Part shown: piece after piece, positions 1-10,460 of the stretch
Layout of the letters: each line of letters opens with the position of its first letter
Numbering within the stretch: the stretch's first letter is position 1
Assembly: GCA_963971535.1 (NCBI GenBank)
Contig: OZ020591.1
Span: 12,431,577 to 12,495,576 of the forward strand
Source: Notolepis coatsorum
Taxonomy: Eukaryota; Chordata; Actinopteri; Aulopiformes; Paralepididae
Direction of reading: 5' to 3'
DNA length: 64,000 nt
Program-made: the position numbers and the translations under genes
Notes under the pieces: generated by a model
What the model was told of the DNA's origin: nothing
Databases searched by the model: none
What the model saw: only the letters and a program-made list of their open reading frames with translations

Positions 1-87
1 AGAAGACTAAGAAGAAGGGTGTTTTGTACAACCAATTTCATTTCAAGGAAATGTTAACTTAAGGTGTTTTTGTGCAACAGGCCCCTG

Positions 88-495
88 ACTTTTTTTTTAT
101 TATTATTATCTTTTTCCCCCTCCTTTTTTCCGATTTTTCTCCCATCCCACTGTTAGTCGTTATGCCAATTCCCAACCCCCTTCCTGGTTGTTGCGCACCC
201 CCCCCTACGGTTGGTCCGGGAGGCCGGAGACTATCACATGCTTTCCTCCGACACATGCGCAGCCAGCCGGCAGCCAGCCTGGCAGCGCAGACTCTCACTG
301 GGAGAGTGTAACGTGTGGAAGATCACACTACCTCCCTCCAGATCCTTCCCTCGCTGTGCAGGCGCCCCGACCGAACTGTAGGAGTCGCTGTTTACAACGA
401 CCAGGACCCACCCCCCAGCTTTCCCACCCCTAACACTGCCAATTAGTATGAGCCAAGCTGGTAGCAACGCAGAGAGCTGGGCTCGAACCCAGTGT
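88..495 (-). mobile_element. tRNA-derived SINE, 5'-truncated
   Basis: Minus-oriented SINE: its A-rich tail reads as T-rich sequence at 88-130 and its head ends near 495. A Pol III B box (GGTTCGAGCC on the minus strand) is near the head but the A box is missing, so the copy is 5'-truncated. The target duplication AGGCCCCTGA occurs at 78-87 and 496-505. The body matches the copies at 12055-12554 and 34386-34752. Confidence 0.8.
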
Positions 496-576
496 AGGCC
501 CCTGATTTTAATGGTAACCACTAACTAATGATCACATGTGTCCCATCGCTTCCTTCCTGAGGAGTAAATCAAGTAC

Positions 577-622
577 CTCTTCGCTGCAGCGGGAGCACGG
601 TCACCTCGTCCCCATCCACCCC
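577..622 (-). other. Possible small exon, unconfirmed
   Basis: On the minus strand a good acceptor (TCTCTCTGCAG) and a donor (GTACTT) bracket 46 bp. In the phase left by exon 6 it reads GVDGDEVTVLPLQRR plus one base, without a stop. It could be the next ARFGEF3 exon or a fish-specific one, but I do not recognise the peptide, and a segment this short can lack stops by chance. Confidence 0.2.
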
Positions 623-649
623 CTGCAGAGAGACACACATCGAGGTCAG

Positions 650-654
<5 letters not shown>

Positions 655-694
<40 letters not shown>
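655..694. repeat. (GT)n microsatellite
   Basis: About 20 uninterrupted GT dinucleotides. Confidence 0.95.
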
Positions 695-697
<3 letters not shown>

Positions 698-916
698 ATT
701 GTTTGTAACCATGAGTTTATGGTGTTGATGTGATCATAAACATAAATACATTCAGCTGTGAGCGTGTGTGTTATTACTTGTGTGCCAATTCTTCTTGCAT
801 TGATGTGACATAAATACATTATTCTGATGTACAGTATTTCTATGCATGTGTATGTCTGGGCGTGAGTGTGCGGTCTTCTCTTTGCAAGTGTCAGTGTATG
901 TAAAGCATTTGTATGT

Positions 917-1293
917 ATTGTGTGTACTGTATGCATGTGTATGTGTTGTGTATGTGTGTACTGTATGCATGTGTAGTGTATGTGTATGTGTGTACTGTAT
1001 GCATGTGTATGTGGTGTGTATGTGTGTACTGTATGCATGTGTAGTGTATGTGTGTACTGTATGCATGTGTATGTGTTGTGTATGTGTGTACTGTATGCAT
1101 GTGTATGTGTTGTGTATGTGTGTACTGTATGCATGTGTATGTGTTGTGTATGTGTGTACTGTATGCATGTGTAGTGTATGTGTGTACTGTATGCATGTGT
1201 AGTGTATGTGTATGTGTGTACTGTATGCATGTGTATGTGTATGTGTATGTGTGTACTGTATGCATGTGTAGTGTATGTGTGTACTGTATGCAT
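917..1293. repeat. Minisatellite, about 32-bp variable unit
   Basis: Tandem units built around GTGTACTGTATGCATGTGTA with a variable tail of GTAT/GTGT steps (about 22 to 36 bp each, roughly a dozen units). A single unit of the same family lies at 2683-2737 directly beside the exon 6 splice donor, so the two were probably contiguous or share an origin. Open frames through it on both strands are artefacts of the repeat. Confidence 0.9.
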
Positions 1294-1393
1294 GTTGTGA
1301 GATCCGACTTGTTTTTCATATGTGTATATAATGTAAATATTTGTAGATGACAGCAGACATCTACCCTGACACTCAGGCTTTATTATTAACACC

Positions 1394-1970
1394 GAGACAG
1401 CCTCCATGTGGTCAGTGTGGGTCAGACTCTCCACACAGAGACAGCCTCCATGTGGTCAGTGTGGGTCAGACTCTCCACACAGAGACAGCCTCCATGTGGT
1501 CAGTGTGGGTCAGACTCTCCACACAGAGACAGCCTCCATGTGGTCAGTGTGGGTCAGACTCTCCACACAGAGACAGCCTCCATGTGGTCAGTGTGGGTCA
1601 GACTCTCCACACAGAGACAGCCTCCATGTGGTCAGTGTGGGTCAGACTCTCCACACAGAGACAGCCTCCATGTGGTCAGTGTGGGTCAGACTCTCCACAC
1701 AGAGACAGCCTCCATGTGGTCAGTGTGGGTCAGACTCTCCACACAGAGACAGCCTCCATGTGGTCAGTGTGGGTCAGACTCTCCACACAGAGACAGCTTC
1801 CATGTGGTCAGTGTGGGTCAGACTCTCCACACAGAGACAGCCTCCATGTGGTCAGTGTGGGTCAGACTCTCCAGACAGAGACAGCTTCCATGTGGTCAGT
1901 GTGGGTCAGACTCTCCACACAGAGACAGCCTCCATGTGGTCAGTGTGGGTCAGACTCTCCACACAGAAAC
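1394..1970. repeat. Minisatellite, 44-bp unit, about 13 copies
   Basis: Nearly identical 44-bp units beginning ACAGCCTCCATGTGGTCAGT. Only a few substitutions are visible (for example cttcc for cctcc, ccagac for ccacac). Because 44 is not a multiple of three, the same peptide rotates through all three frames, which creates long stop-free frames that are not genes. Confidence 0.95.
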
Positions 1971-2058
1971 AGGCAGGGTGTGTGAGAGATAGCAGCCAAG
2001 GTCACCATCGAGAGCAGGCCACTGGTAAGGGAAGATTTGGGTCAGAGGTGTCAACACC

Positions 2059-2072
2059 GTTGCTATGGTAAC
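2059..2072. promoter_or_regulatory. RFX X-box-like palindrome
   Basis: GTTGCTATGGTAAC resembles the RFX X-box half-site pair. Degenerate second and third copies of CCGTTGCTA follow the (GA)n tract at 2164 and 2183. It lies in ARFGEF3 intron 6, and function is only a possibility. Confidence 0.2.
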
Positions 2073-2073
2073 A

Positions 2074-2076
<3 letters not shown>

Positions 2077-2163
<87 letters not shown>
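2077..2163. repeat. (GA)n microsatellite
   Basis: About 43 GA steps with one interruption (gaaag), bracketed by direct repeats of CCGTTGCTATGG. Confidence 0.95.
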
Positions 2164-2682
2164 CCGTTGCTATGGCTAACAGCCGTTGCTAGGGAAATAC
2201 ACTTTTATAGCTGGTGGTGTCTTCCAGATTGAGTCAGACTAGGAAACGAAGCTGACGCGTAGACACAGCGACAGAGAGACAGAGCAATAGCTGGAGGGTG
2301 GTGGTGGAGGCCCCCCCCCCCACCTTAGCCATGAGGTAGCTAGCTGCGGCTAACAGGGAAGGCTTTTGGCTAACCACTAGGCCTCAACCATCTTCAAACT
2401 GATAGCAGTAGAGACCGGTAGAATTAAGGAATTCAATAGACTTTCGAAGACCTTTTCAGAATTGTTTTCCATCTGGTACAGAGGCCATGTTTATGGAATA
2501 AACATCAATATCAAGGAAAGGTATCACGTTTCCAGTGTGTCGTTTTCTTCCGAGTCGGATGCATTACCGGGGAGAGAGAGAGAGTGCCAGCCAGTACGAG
2601 GAGTAAGGTATAAACAACACAATGCAGACATCATGGGAAACAGAGAGATTACTGGCTGAGAACCCGATTATCCAACAACGTG
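2164..2682. other. Intronic sequence, nothing recognised
   Basis: ARFGEF3 intron 6 sequence with a short poly-C run near 2312. I see no coding potential, TIRs or RNA gene. Confidence 0.4.
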
Positions 2683-2737
2683 TAGTGTATGTGTGTACTG
2701 TATGCATGTGTATGTGTTGTGTATGTGTGTGTCTGAC

Positions 2738-2854
2738 CTCCTGTCTGTGTCTCAGCTGCAGCGTGAGGTCTCCCAGTATCTGGCTCAGTGTGGCTCTCAC
2801 TGCTGTGTTGATGCTGCGCTGGTGGCTGCTGGACATGTAGGTCTCAATACACAC
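2738..2854 (-). CDS. arfgef3: ARFGEF3 coding exon 6
   Basis: A 117-bp, 39-codon, phase-0 exon reading VCIETYMSSSHQRSINTAVR then ATLSQILGDLTLQLRHRQE, a strongly conserved family segment. The acceptor TCCTAG is preceded by a (TG)n tract of about 125 bp instead of an ordinary polypyrimidine tract. The donor GTCAGA is followed at once by one unit of the same minisatellite that forms the array at 917-1293. The next coding exon was not identified with certainty in 1-2737. Confidence 0.88.
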
Positions 2855-2857
2855 CTA

Positions 2858-2985
<128 letters not shown>

Positions 2986-3004
2986 CAAGACATGGCCCCA
3001 TTAA

Positions 3005-3235
3005 ATACATATACATTTACATTTAGTTGACGCTTTTATTCAAAGCGTCTTACAAGTTCTGTACAACAAGTCAGCAAGAAGGGTACAACTCCGGCAGCTA
3101 AGGTAAGATAGTTCGTCAAACAGTGTCGAACTTGTGCTACAGACTTGAGTGCATATTAGCATAGTAGGTACTGGGTAGTAATATAGGCAAGGTCGATTCC
3201 TTAGTAGCAGAGTGCATACTAGTAGAATACATTTA
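3005..3235. repeat. Teleost interspersed repeat fragment
   Basis: Contains ACATTTAGTTGACGCTTTTA, with the short hairpin GACGCTTT/AAAGCGTC, and the TTACAAGTTCTGTACAACAAG sequence that I recognise as a very common fish interspersed repeat. I cannot assign the family or ends. Confidence 0.45.
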
Positions 3236-3790
3236 TCTTTTTATTGAATATTTGTTTGATATTGATTGAACAGTGAGCACTCAGGTAACATATAAAACAT
3301 AAAGTAGAGACATTACGGGCATCCGTTGCTGCGTTTGATCATCTATAATAGATAAGCTCCAACGTCCATTCACACTCCTACACAGAGAGTCAGTCAGCTC
3401 TACCCACACAGGAGGTCAACTCACCGGTACCTTTACTCATATTGTTTCCCCTTAAAATACTGGAGAAATTATATTATATTATTGTATTATATTTTGACTT
3501 CATTGAAAAAAGTTGAATCATTTAATTCCACGGCATCTGTGCAGCCTTGTTTATTCACTGTGTCCATGGACACGACAGTGGACGCATCCATAAAGGGTTG
3601 CTTACGCAGAACAGACACAGCACTAGGGATGCAACAATACCTGCAGGGCCAGGACGGGCTACATGCCGTGGACTGGAGGAGCCCATTTGTGGACTGTAAT
3701 GAATTAACAACCTGATTTTTTTAACCACTTTTAGCTCATATTTTAGGTCATTTTCTTTTTAGCTCTTTCTTAGCCCTACGTATTATGTCC
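3236..3790. other. Intron 5 sequence, nothing recognised
   Basis: AT-rich sequence without TIRs, tandem repeats or convincing exons. A 77-codon open frame at 3482-3715 has no family signature. Confidence 0.35.
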
Positions 3791-3794
3791 GTCT

Positions 3795-4080
3795 TTGTTT
3801 TTGAATGAATTAATGACTTATTTATATAGCACCCTTCACAGCACGAATGCACAGGGTGCTTTACACTACAGCTTACTGCTTAGTATATAAAAACTAAAAC
3901 AAAAATCTGAAATAAATGACAACAACAAGAGACAGCAGTTAAAAACAGTGAAACCAGATAAAATAGTAGAACTTCCACTCAGTATTTTGTGCATCACTCT
4001 GTTATTGTTAAGGTTAGGGTTAAGGTTCTGGTTAGTTAAGGTAACAGTGTGGTTAAGGTTAGGGTTAGGACATTAAAGTC
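3795..4080. repeat. Interspersed repeat fragment with TTAGGG-like stretch
   Basis: TTATTTATATAGCACCCTTC followed by a GGTGCTTTACACTACAG-like stretch is typical of a common fish repeat. It is followed by degenerate GGTTAGGGTTAAGG runs at 4009-4070. Family and borders are not assignable by eye. Confidence 0.4.
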
Positions 4081-4265
4081 ACATTGTTTATTGAACAAAA
4101 ATACAACATGCAAGTGGGCCTTTAAAGGTTTATATTTTTGTAATAATATGTAATATATGTACTTATTTGGAATACGTACACCTTGTACATTTGCGATACA
4201 ATACGTAAATCTACTATCTTTTCCTTTGTTCCTTTATTTACATTATTTTAAGCCAGATTGTGCTA

Positions 4266-4304
4266 CGCCACACACACACACACACACACGCGCGCACACA
4301 CGCC
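4266..4304. repeat. (CA)n/(CG)n microsatellite at a 5' splice site
   Basis: CA repeats merging into CGCGCACACACG, starting about ten bases into intron 5 on the gene strand. Confidence 0.9.
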
Positions 4305-4309
4305 CTTAC

Positions 4310-4378
4310 TTCAGCTATCCTAAGAATGGAGTCTCCATTGATGTCGAAGGTTGGAGAGTAGGTGATGCACAACAGGAC
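4310..4378 (-). CDS. arfgef3: ARFGEF3 coding exon 5
   Basis: A 69-bp, 23-codon, phase-0 exon reading VLLCITYSPTFDINGDSILR then IAE. The acceptor is CTCCTTCCAG and the donor GTAAGG. It is the expected continuation of exon 4 (VEVMK joined to VLLCITY). A (TG)n/(CG)n microsatellite begins within about ten bases of the donor, so this splice site, like its neighbours, is flanked by simple sequence. Confidence 0.9.
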
Positions 4379-4462
4379 CTGGAAGGAGAGACAGGAGTGA
4401 GAAAGCAACCTGGCAACATATATTAATATCTCAGAACACAACTTGTGCTGAAGAACACACAC

Positions 4463-4603
4463 CTTCATGACTTCCACCTGCAGGTCCTCGTGAAGGGAGG
4501 GGGTTACCCTCACAGCCTCCAACATCTGACCCAGCAGCTGCTTCTCCAGAACCTCCACCTCCCCTCCCACTCCAACCACAAACCTGTCCTCACACAGGAT
4601 CCT
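4463..4603 (-). CDS. arfgef3: ARFGEF3 coding exon 4
   Basis: A 141-bp, 47-codon, phase-0 exon with acceptor CATCCCAACAG and donor GTGTGTG after the codons for VEVMK. It contains LEKQLLGQMLEAVRVTPSLH followed by EDLQVEVMK, a highly recognisable ARFGEF3 stretch. The (GA)n/(GAAA)n tract at 4619-4708 supplies a CT-rich polypyrimidine run on the gene strand just before the acceptor. Intron 4 after it is only 84 bp. Confidence 0.9.
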
Positions 4604-4617
4604 CTGTTGGGATGGGG

Positions 4618-4618
<1 letters not shown>

Positions 4619-4683
<65 letters not shown>

Positions 4684-4708
4684 AAGAGAAAGAGAAAGAG
4701 AAAGAGAT
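4619..4708. repeat. (GA)n then (GAAA)n microsatellite
   Basis: Pure GA steps pass into GAAAGA steps. On the gene strand it is a long CT-rich run immediately upstream of the exon 4 acceptor. Confidence 0.95.
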
Positions 4709-6519
4709 TATTTTCTCTTTGTTGGACATTTCACAGCACCTGCCTCCACCCCAACCTCTCCTAACCCACAAACCCGTCCTCCTATATATTGGGAGAAGGG
4801 GGGGGGGTTTGGGAAGAGGAGTGACAAACAAATGAGGGATGAGACGATTTTACCTTTATTTCAACTCGTAAGAAATTGAAATTATTATTAGGTTACCCTC
4901 ATTTACAGCGACAACTAGCTTACAAAACAAGACACTGTTTATCAGTAGATTCATACATATAGGCACAACAAATAAGAATACACAATAAAAGTCAGTTAAA
5001 AGTCGGTACCGAGCAGAGATAGATCAATACAGTTCATATTAAGTGATGTTGTGTTTCTTTTTCAAATGTAGCCAAGAGTAAAGACCCTAACCCTATCAAA
5101 ACAGCAGTCAAAGTGTATATTGTCAGCACTACGTTGGTTTAGCAATGATTTAAAGTGTTATTAGCTAAATATGAGCTTATAAAAATCTCTGTGCATTGCA
5201 CCGGAAACCGGATGATTTAGACTCGAGGAATTATCTATTAACACATTCCCAGCCATGACCTACAGTATATCCATTAATATAGCCAGTCTGCCACCACTCT
5301 AAGCCTATGGAGATGGTCACCTTCTTTGCAGGGCTATAACTTTTTCAATTGTATTGCTAAATTGACATTACTATGGCCCATTCAACATCGATTATCTATC
5401 GTTCAGGATGTAGGAACGTTATACTTTTTCATTCAAACATTCATACAAAAATACCTTCTAGAATATAAGTATGTTTTTATCGTTTTCTGCAGTAATTCCT
5501 AGGACGTGAGTTATAGGCCTAAACGCATATATAGATTATCGATTGCCGTTTATTCCTGATACACACTATATTAAAAAATTCAACTGTATATGATCCTATA
5601 CGTTATGCGTCATCATGCGTGGAGGAAAGGGGGGGGGGGGTCGCTTATAATTCCGTGATAGTCAGTAAATGCTTTATGTAGTATGGGTGATATATTGATC
5701 AGATCGGTTTGCGGTGAAATGAATAGACAATTGGGCTGAAAATGACGTTAGCGTCCTCTTACCGTTCGCCGACGAGACTGGAGGAAAAAGATCCCACTTA
5801 TTTGATGTCCATCTCCTAGATCCATTTCCGGTTTGTATGGCGCAATAAACGCCCAAATCATATCGATTATTGAGTTATGGCAGCGATCCATATGCACGCC
5901 AGTGTATGTCTGGAGTCCCGCAACAATATGTGACTGCCGGACGGATTTCCCAGATGCACCGATTGCCACTTCCGGTTGTAACTCGCCCGATCATCCACCA
6001 GGCGGCGGTATTGAGGCGTTGCAATATTGTGCAGAGTCCCACTGTATCACCAGAGGCTGGGTGGCAGAATTATGAATGCCATGGCAAAAAAATGAAATAT
6101 GATCTCAATATTGCTGTACAGCGTGGTTTGGCAGACAACGCATGGCGGGCAATAACGCTGTACAGCGTGAACGGCGGTGGATGTGTTAAGAGGAGACTCA
6201 GGGCTTTCGATGGACGTTGAAATTTCATAAAACTACACTACCCAACTCACACCAGCCGCAGTCGCTTGATGCGATAAACAAATATTGACTTGAAAATCGT
6301 GATTATATCTCACAGGTCAAACAAACCTGAACATTATTTGCCATAAAATGCAACATATATTGTTTCTTTACCTTTCTGTGAACGTCTAGAAAAGAAACTA
6401 GAGGAACCCTAAGAACCAGTCATTTGAACGTGTAGAATAGGTTACAAGATTCCATTCCAACAGTGTTGTGATGTACAGTAAGGGGGAAGCTTACCAATAA
6501 GGGCTTTAAACATAAATAC
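4709..6519. other. Intron 3 sequence, mostly unassigned
   Basis: No long ORF, RNA gene or complete transposon seen. A G-run lies near 5630-5640. TTAACACATTCCCAGCC near 5240 resembles the end of the piggyBac-like MITE at 20758, but no partner end was found. Confidence 0.3.
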
Positions 6520-6692
6520 TAAGGCTGTCAAAGTTAACGCGGTATAAACGCGTTATCGCCCGATTCTATTAACGCCACTATTTTTTTTAATTCACGATTA
6601 ACTTTTACGAAAAAATAAGATTTTTTTTTTTTTTTTCTGGGCTTCACTCAGGTGTATTATTGATGCTCTCATTCATACTATGTTTGTTTCTG

Positions 6693-6747
<55 letters not shown>

Positions 6748-7209
6748 ATATATATATAGAGAGAGGGGGGTGAGAGAGATGAGGAAGGGGCAAGAGAGAA
6801 AGAGAGCTGGGAGAGTGTGTGTGTGAGAGAGAGAGGGGGGGGGGTGTGTGATTACTCAGCCCTTGTGTGGGTGAATGTAACAAGTTCCTAATGTTTTCCT
6901 TCCCCCGATTATTTCAAGCACACTTTATTCATTGTTTTAAATTATTATGTTATTTTGTGCATCACTCTGTTTTGAATTTGATGCAAATTTGCAATGCATG
7001 AGGGTCATCCTTTTGTGTTAAATGGCTGCATAAAGCAAGCATTTGTTGACTCTCATGTTGATAAGAGTATTAAAACTTGGAACTTGAAAAAAATCTGTTT
7101 CTGGTAGATTAAAAAGAAAAATGCGATTAATTTGCATTTAATCGTGAATTAACTATGGACAATCATGCGATTAATCGCGATTAAATATTTTAATCGATTG
7201 ACAGCACTA
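6520..7209. mobile_element. Non-autonomous hAT element
   Basis: A 690-bp element with imperfect TIRs (TAAGGCTGTCAAAG at the left; TAGTGCTGTCAATCG read inward from the right) and an exact 8-bp target duplication ATAAATAC at 6512-6519 and 7210-7217, the hAT hallmark. The ends are rich in ATTAATCGCG-type motifs. Internally there is a (GT)n tract (about 6697-6745) and GA-rich sequence. No transposase frame is present. Confidence 0.85.
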
Positions 7210-7589
7210 ATAAATACCAATGATAGTTACGCCATCTAAACTTTTCATAAAGGACACAGTGGTGGGTATCATACCTGTCACCAGTAATAAATCTGATAGC
7301 AGAATGATAGTCCAGAGGTTTAAGAGTTGAAGCTGCAGCATGCCTATAAATCACATCACCAGAGTCCAAAACTGATGAGAAAACTGTTTCAACAAATCCT
7401 CTTTCTACTAATCACGGGAAAGATGGATCTATTTCTGTACAGGAAGACAATGTCCTGTCGCAGTTCTGAAAAATGCTGTGGTGTTATCGGAGAAATGCTG
7501 AATTCATCTATTGCCAGTGGACAAAATGCTCACCTTCGATGTATTGCAGCTGAATAGAAACCGCATTCCTCATTTCACATTTCTAATAT

Positions 7590-7720
7590 AGAATAGAATA
7601 GAAATCCTTTATTAATCCCGAGGGAGATTCGGCACTACAGATCGCTCACATTGAACAATAAACATTTAGGTAGTCAATAGGACTAAAATAAGAATAGGAA
7701 TATAATAATATTAAAAAAAA
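7590..7720 (-). mobile_element. LINE 3' tail fragment
   Basis: (ATAGA)n followed by TCCTTTATTAATCCCGAGG is the reverse complement of a fish LINE 3' end of the type CCTCGGGATTAATAAAGGA with a short tandem tail. A related sense-oriented tail is at 33405-33460. The copy is severely 5'-truncated. Confidence 0.5.
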
Positions 7721-8021
7721 GAATAAAATATAATAAATAATCAAATACGGTCTGGGATATACATTCTGGTATGTGTATATACATTCTAAAATCTTAAATA
7801 TAAACTATATAGCCAAAAATATACAGAAATATACAGTAAAATGTACAGTAATAAGTGTAAAAATGTCAAAATCATATGAATAGTCTCCTCATCAGTTTAT
7901 AACAGATTATTTTAATGGTCGCATTTTGCTGCTTCCCTTTCTCACTTTTGATGCCACTTTCTCCACAGTTGCTACATATGTCAGCAAGGCCTGTCTGTGA
8001 TAATAAGGCCAACTACATTAG

Positions 8022-8912
8022 CTGTGAATGAATGAATGAAAACTTTATTTAACAGATTGCAGAATGGGTACAATACAGTACGGCTCAATACATACAATTG
8101 TTAAGGGGATGCAGACCTGAGAAAGACGTTAGTCTTGTTTCCATCAGGGTCCCCCATTTTCAATTCATATAGACATTTATGACATACACAACATACATGA
8201 CATTTATGGCATAGGGACATATAGGTATTTAGTACTGATACATTTGTGACATAAACGGTATTCAAATATACAGTACTGTTACCCCTAGATCCTGACAGAG
8301 TATATACATATGATGGGGAGGGGACTGTACATTAGGAGGGGGTGGGTGGGTGGGAGAGAAATATACATACGGCGGGGAGGGGATATATACATGCGGTGGG
8401 GAGGAGACTGTCTATTAGGAGGTGGTGGGGGTTTTGGGCATTTACGGTGGCCAGTTTCGAATTGCAGCCTCCCGTAGGTGCTCTTTAAGAGCGGTTTTGA
8501 ATGTGGGCAGGGATTCACATTCCTTTACAGCTTTGGGTAGGGCGTTCCACATTGTTGTGGCATAATTGCGAAACGTGTTTAGTCCCTTGTTTGAGCCGAA
8601 TCTGGGTTTAACATGATTTGTTGAGCTTCCTCTGGTGTAGTGGTTGTGGTATTCACTGACCTTTGGGAAGTATTTTGACATGTACATGGGCACCCCGGTC
8701 GTATAGTGTATCTTGTAGACCAGGCCCATTGCAAGTTGCTGTACTCTGTCGTCTACTCTAAGCCATCCTAGGTTGTCAAAGTGGGCAGGGGTGAGGTGGG
8801 TTCTGGGGTTCAGGTCAAGTAGTAGTCTGACCAGTTTGTTTTGTGATGTTTGTAATTTTGTTTTAAGCGCCTTTGAGGTGCTTTGGTACCATGAGGTTGT
8901 GATAATACTACA
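8022..8912 (-). mobile_element. 5'-truncated LINE, same family as 35655-38500
   Basis: Reverse-oriented non-LTR element. The 3' tail (ATTC)n and AATAAAGTTTTC lie at the left, then the 3' UTR, then the C-terminal coding region at 8442-8729 with residues such as YKIHYTTGVPMYMSKYFPKV. It breaks off near 8912 in the same ORF region as other copies. Typical 5'-truncated target-primed insertion. Confidence 0.85.
8442..8729 (-). pseudogene. LINE ORF2 C-terminal fragment
   Basis: 95 codons equivalent to the last part of the LINE polyprotein encoded at 37432-37974, ending ...LREAAIRNWPP and a stop. No catalytic domain remains, so it is a dead fragment. A short reading frame to the left is noise from the 3' UTR. 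Confidence 0.8.
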
Positions 8913-9633
8913 ATAATATGTCTGAAATCATATTAAAGTACAATCAATTCTCAAATAGTGGCCGGTGCCTTTTATTGACCTCCACTGAAGAGAGAACCAG
9001 GCCTCTATTTGAGACAGGCTATTATTAGAGAGAGGCCATTATTTCTAATGTGTGCTTTTAGTCAATTACTCTAATTGATTGATTGACTGGTTGGGTGACT
9101 CCCAATTGTTATAAAACACATGTGGGTATCATAGAGAAGCAGCAGCTGAACAAACTCATATATTCTGTATAATAGCGGACAAAATGCCAACTTTGGTTGA
9201 GGTAAACTAAACGGCGATGCGGGTCACGTCAGCACAGGAGCGCAGTGCATTTCTGACTTTCTAATGCTTCACTCAGCATCGTTGAAGACATGGAGTTCCA
9301 TCACTTGCTTGCGTTTTTACTTAGTCAGCTCATGTATTAGACGCTATTTCCTTGCCCTTATTGCAATAAAGATACGGGTTGAGGGTAACTTTAGCCTAGT
9401 GGTAGTGGTGGACACCAGCTGCCAGCACCCGCAGGCCCTGCCTTGTAAAGGCCTGTGTCCTGCTACTCGCCTCTAGATTTAGCTCAGCTCAATGTTAGTG
9501 ATGGTGGATACTAGCTGCTAACATCACTAGCAGACTGTGAAACTCTGTAACACAGACATGTGCATTCCCAACGTGCATCAATTCATCGCCAATTTTATAA
9601 GCTTGGTTTTTCTTTTGCATCTGTACTTAGTCT
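8913..9633. other. Intron 3 sequence, unassigned
   Basis: Contains GGCCTCTATTTGAGACAGGC and a nearby related stretch that look like parts of an old interspersed repeat. No coding frame or RNA gene recognised. Confidence 0.3.
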
Positions 9634-9636
9634 AGC

Positions 9637-10255
9637 TGTCTATGATAATACCACAGTGCTTGTGTGAAAGGCCTCCTGACTGTCTATGATAATACCACAG
9701 TGCTTGTGTGAAAGGCCTCCTGACTGTCTATGATAATACCACAGTGCTTGTGTGAAAGGCCTCCTGACTGTCTATGATAATACCACAGTGCTTGTGTGAA
9801 AGGCCTCCTGACTGTCTATGATAATACCACAGTGCTTGTGTGAAAGGCCTCCTGACTATCTATGATAATACCACAGTGTTTGTGTGAAAGGCCTCCTGAC
9901 TGTCTATGATAATACCACAGTGCTTGTGTGAAAGGCCTCCTGACTGTCTATGATAATACCACAGTGCTTGTGTGAAAGCCCTCCTGACTGTCTATGATAA
10001 TACCACAGTGCTTGTGTGAAAGGCCTCCTGACTGTCTATGATAATACCACAGTGCTTGTGTGAAAGCCCTCCTGACTGTCTATGATAATACCACAGTGCT
10101 TGTGTGAAAGGCCTCCTGACTGTCTATGATAATACCACAGTGCTTGTGTGAAAGCCCTCCTGACTGTCTATGATAATACCACAGTGCTTGTGTGAAAGCC
10201 CTCCTGACTGTCTATGATAATACCACAGTGCTTGTGTGAAAGGCCTCCTGACTGT
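9637..10255. repeat. Minisatellite, 44-bp unit, about 14 copies
   Basis: Units begin TGTCTATGATAATACCACAG and differ mostly at one site (aaaggcctcc versus aaagccctcc). It sits in ARFGEF3 intron 3. The sequence is unrelated to the 44-bp array at 1394-1970 although the period is the same. Confidence 0.95.
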
Positions 10256-10460
10256 CCATGATACGGCATCACTACAATACCTGCCTAAGATCTGTTACAG
10301 TGTCTGTACACTGTCTGTACCTATCATTACACTATAGCACCTATGATAACATCACAGTATTTGTATAACAGTATAACTGCCTTTGTCTACTGTCTGCTTA
10401 TCAGTGAGGGCTGTGTGTCATAATGCTCCAGTGCTGGTCCGTGTGAGAATACCTGTAGAG

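Noticed and set aside
646..1434. 262-codon His/Thr/Tyr-rich frame
   Set aside because: It is the reverse reading of a GT-rich minisatellite.
1347..2071. Open frames of about 200 codons with repeated CGQCGSDSPHRDS-type residues
   Set aside because: They are the 44-bp minisatellite read in three frames. No start context, splice site or family supports a gene.
4009..4075. Interstitial telomere repeat
   Set aside because: TTAGGG-like units are few and irregular; better explained as degenerate simple sequence.
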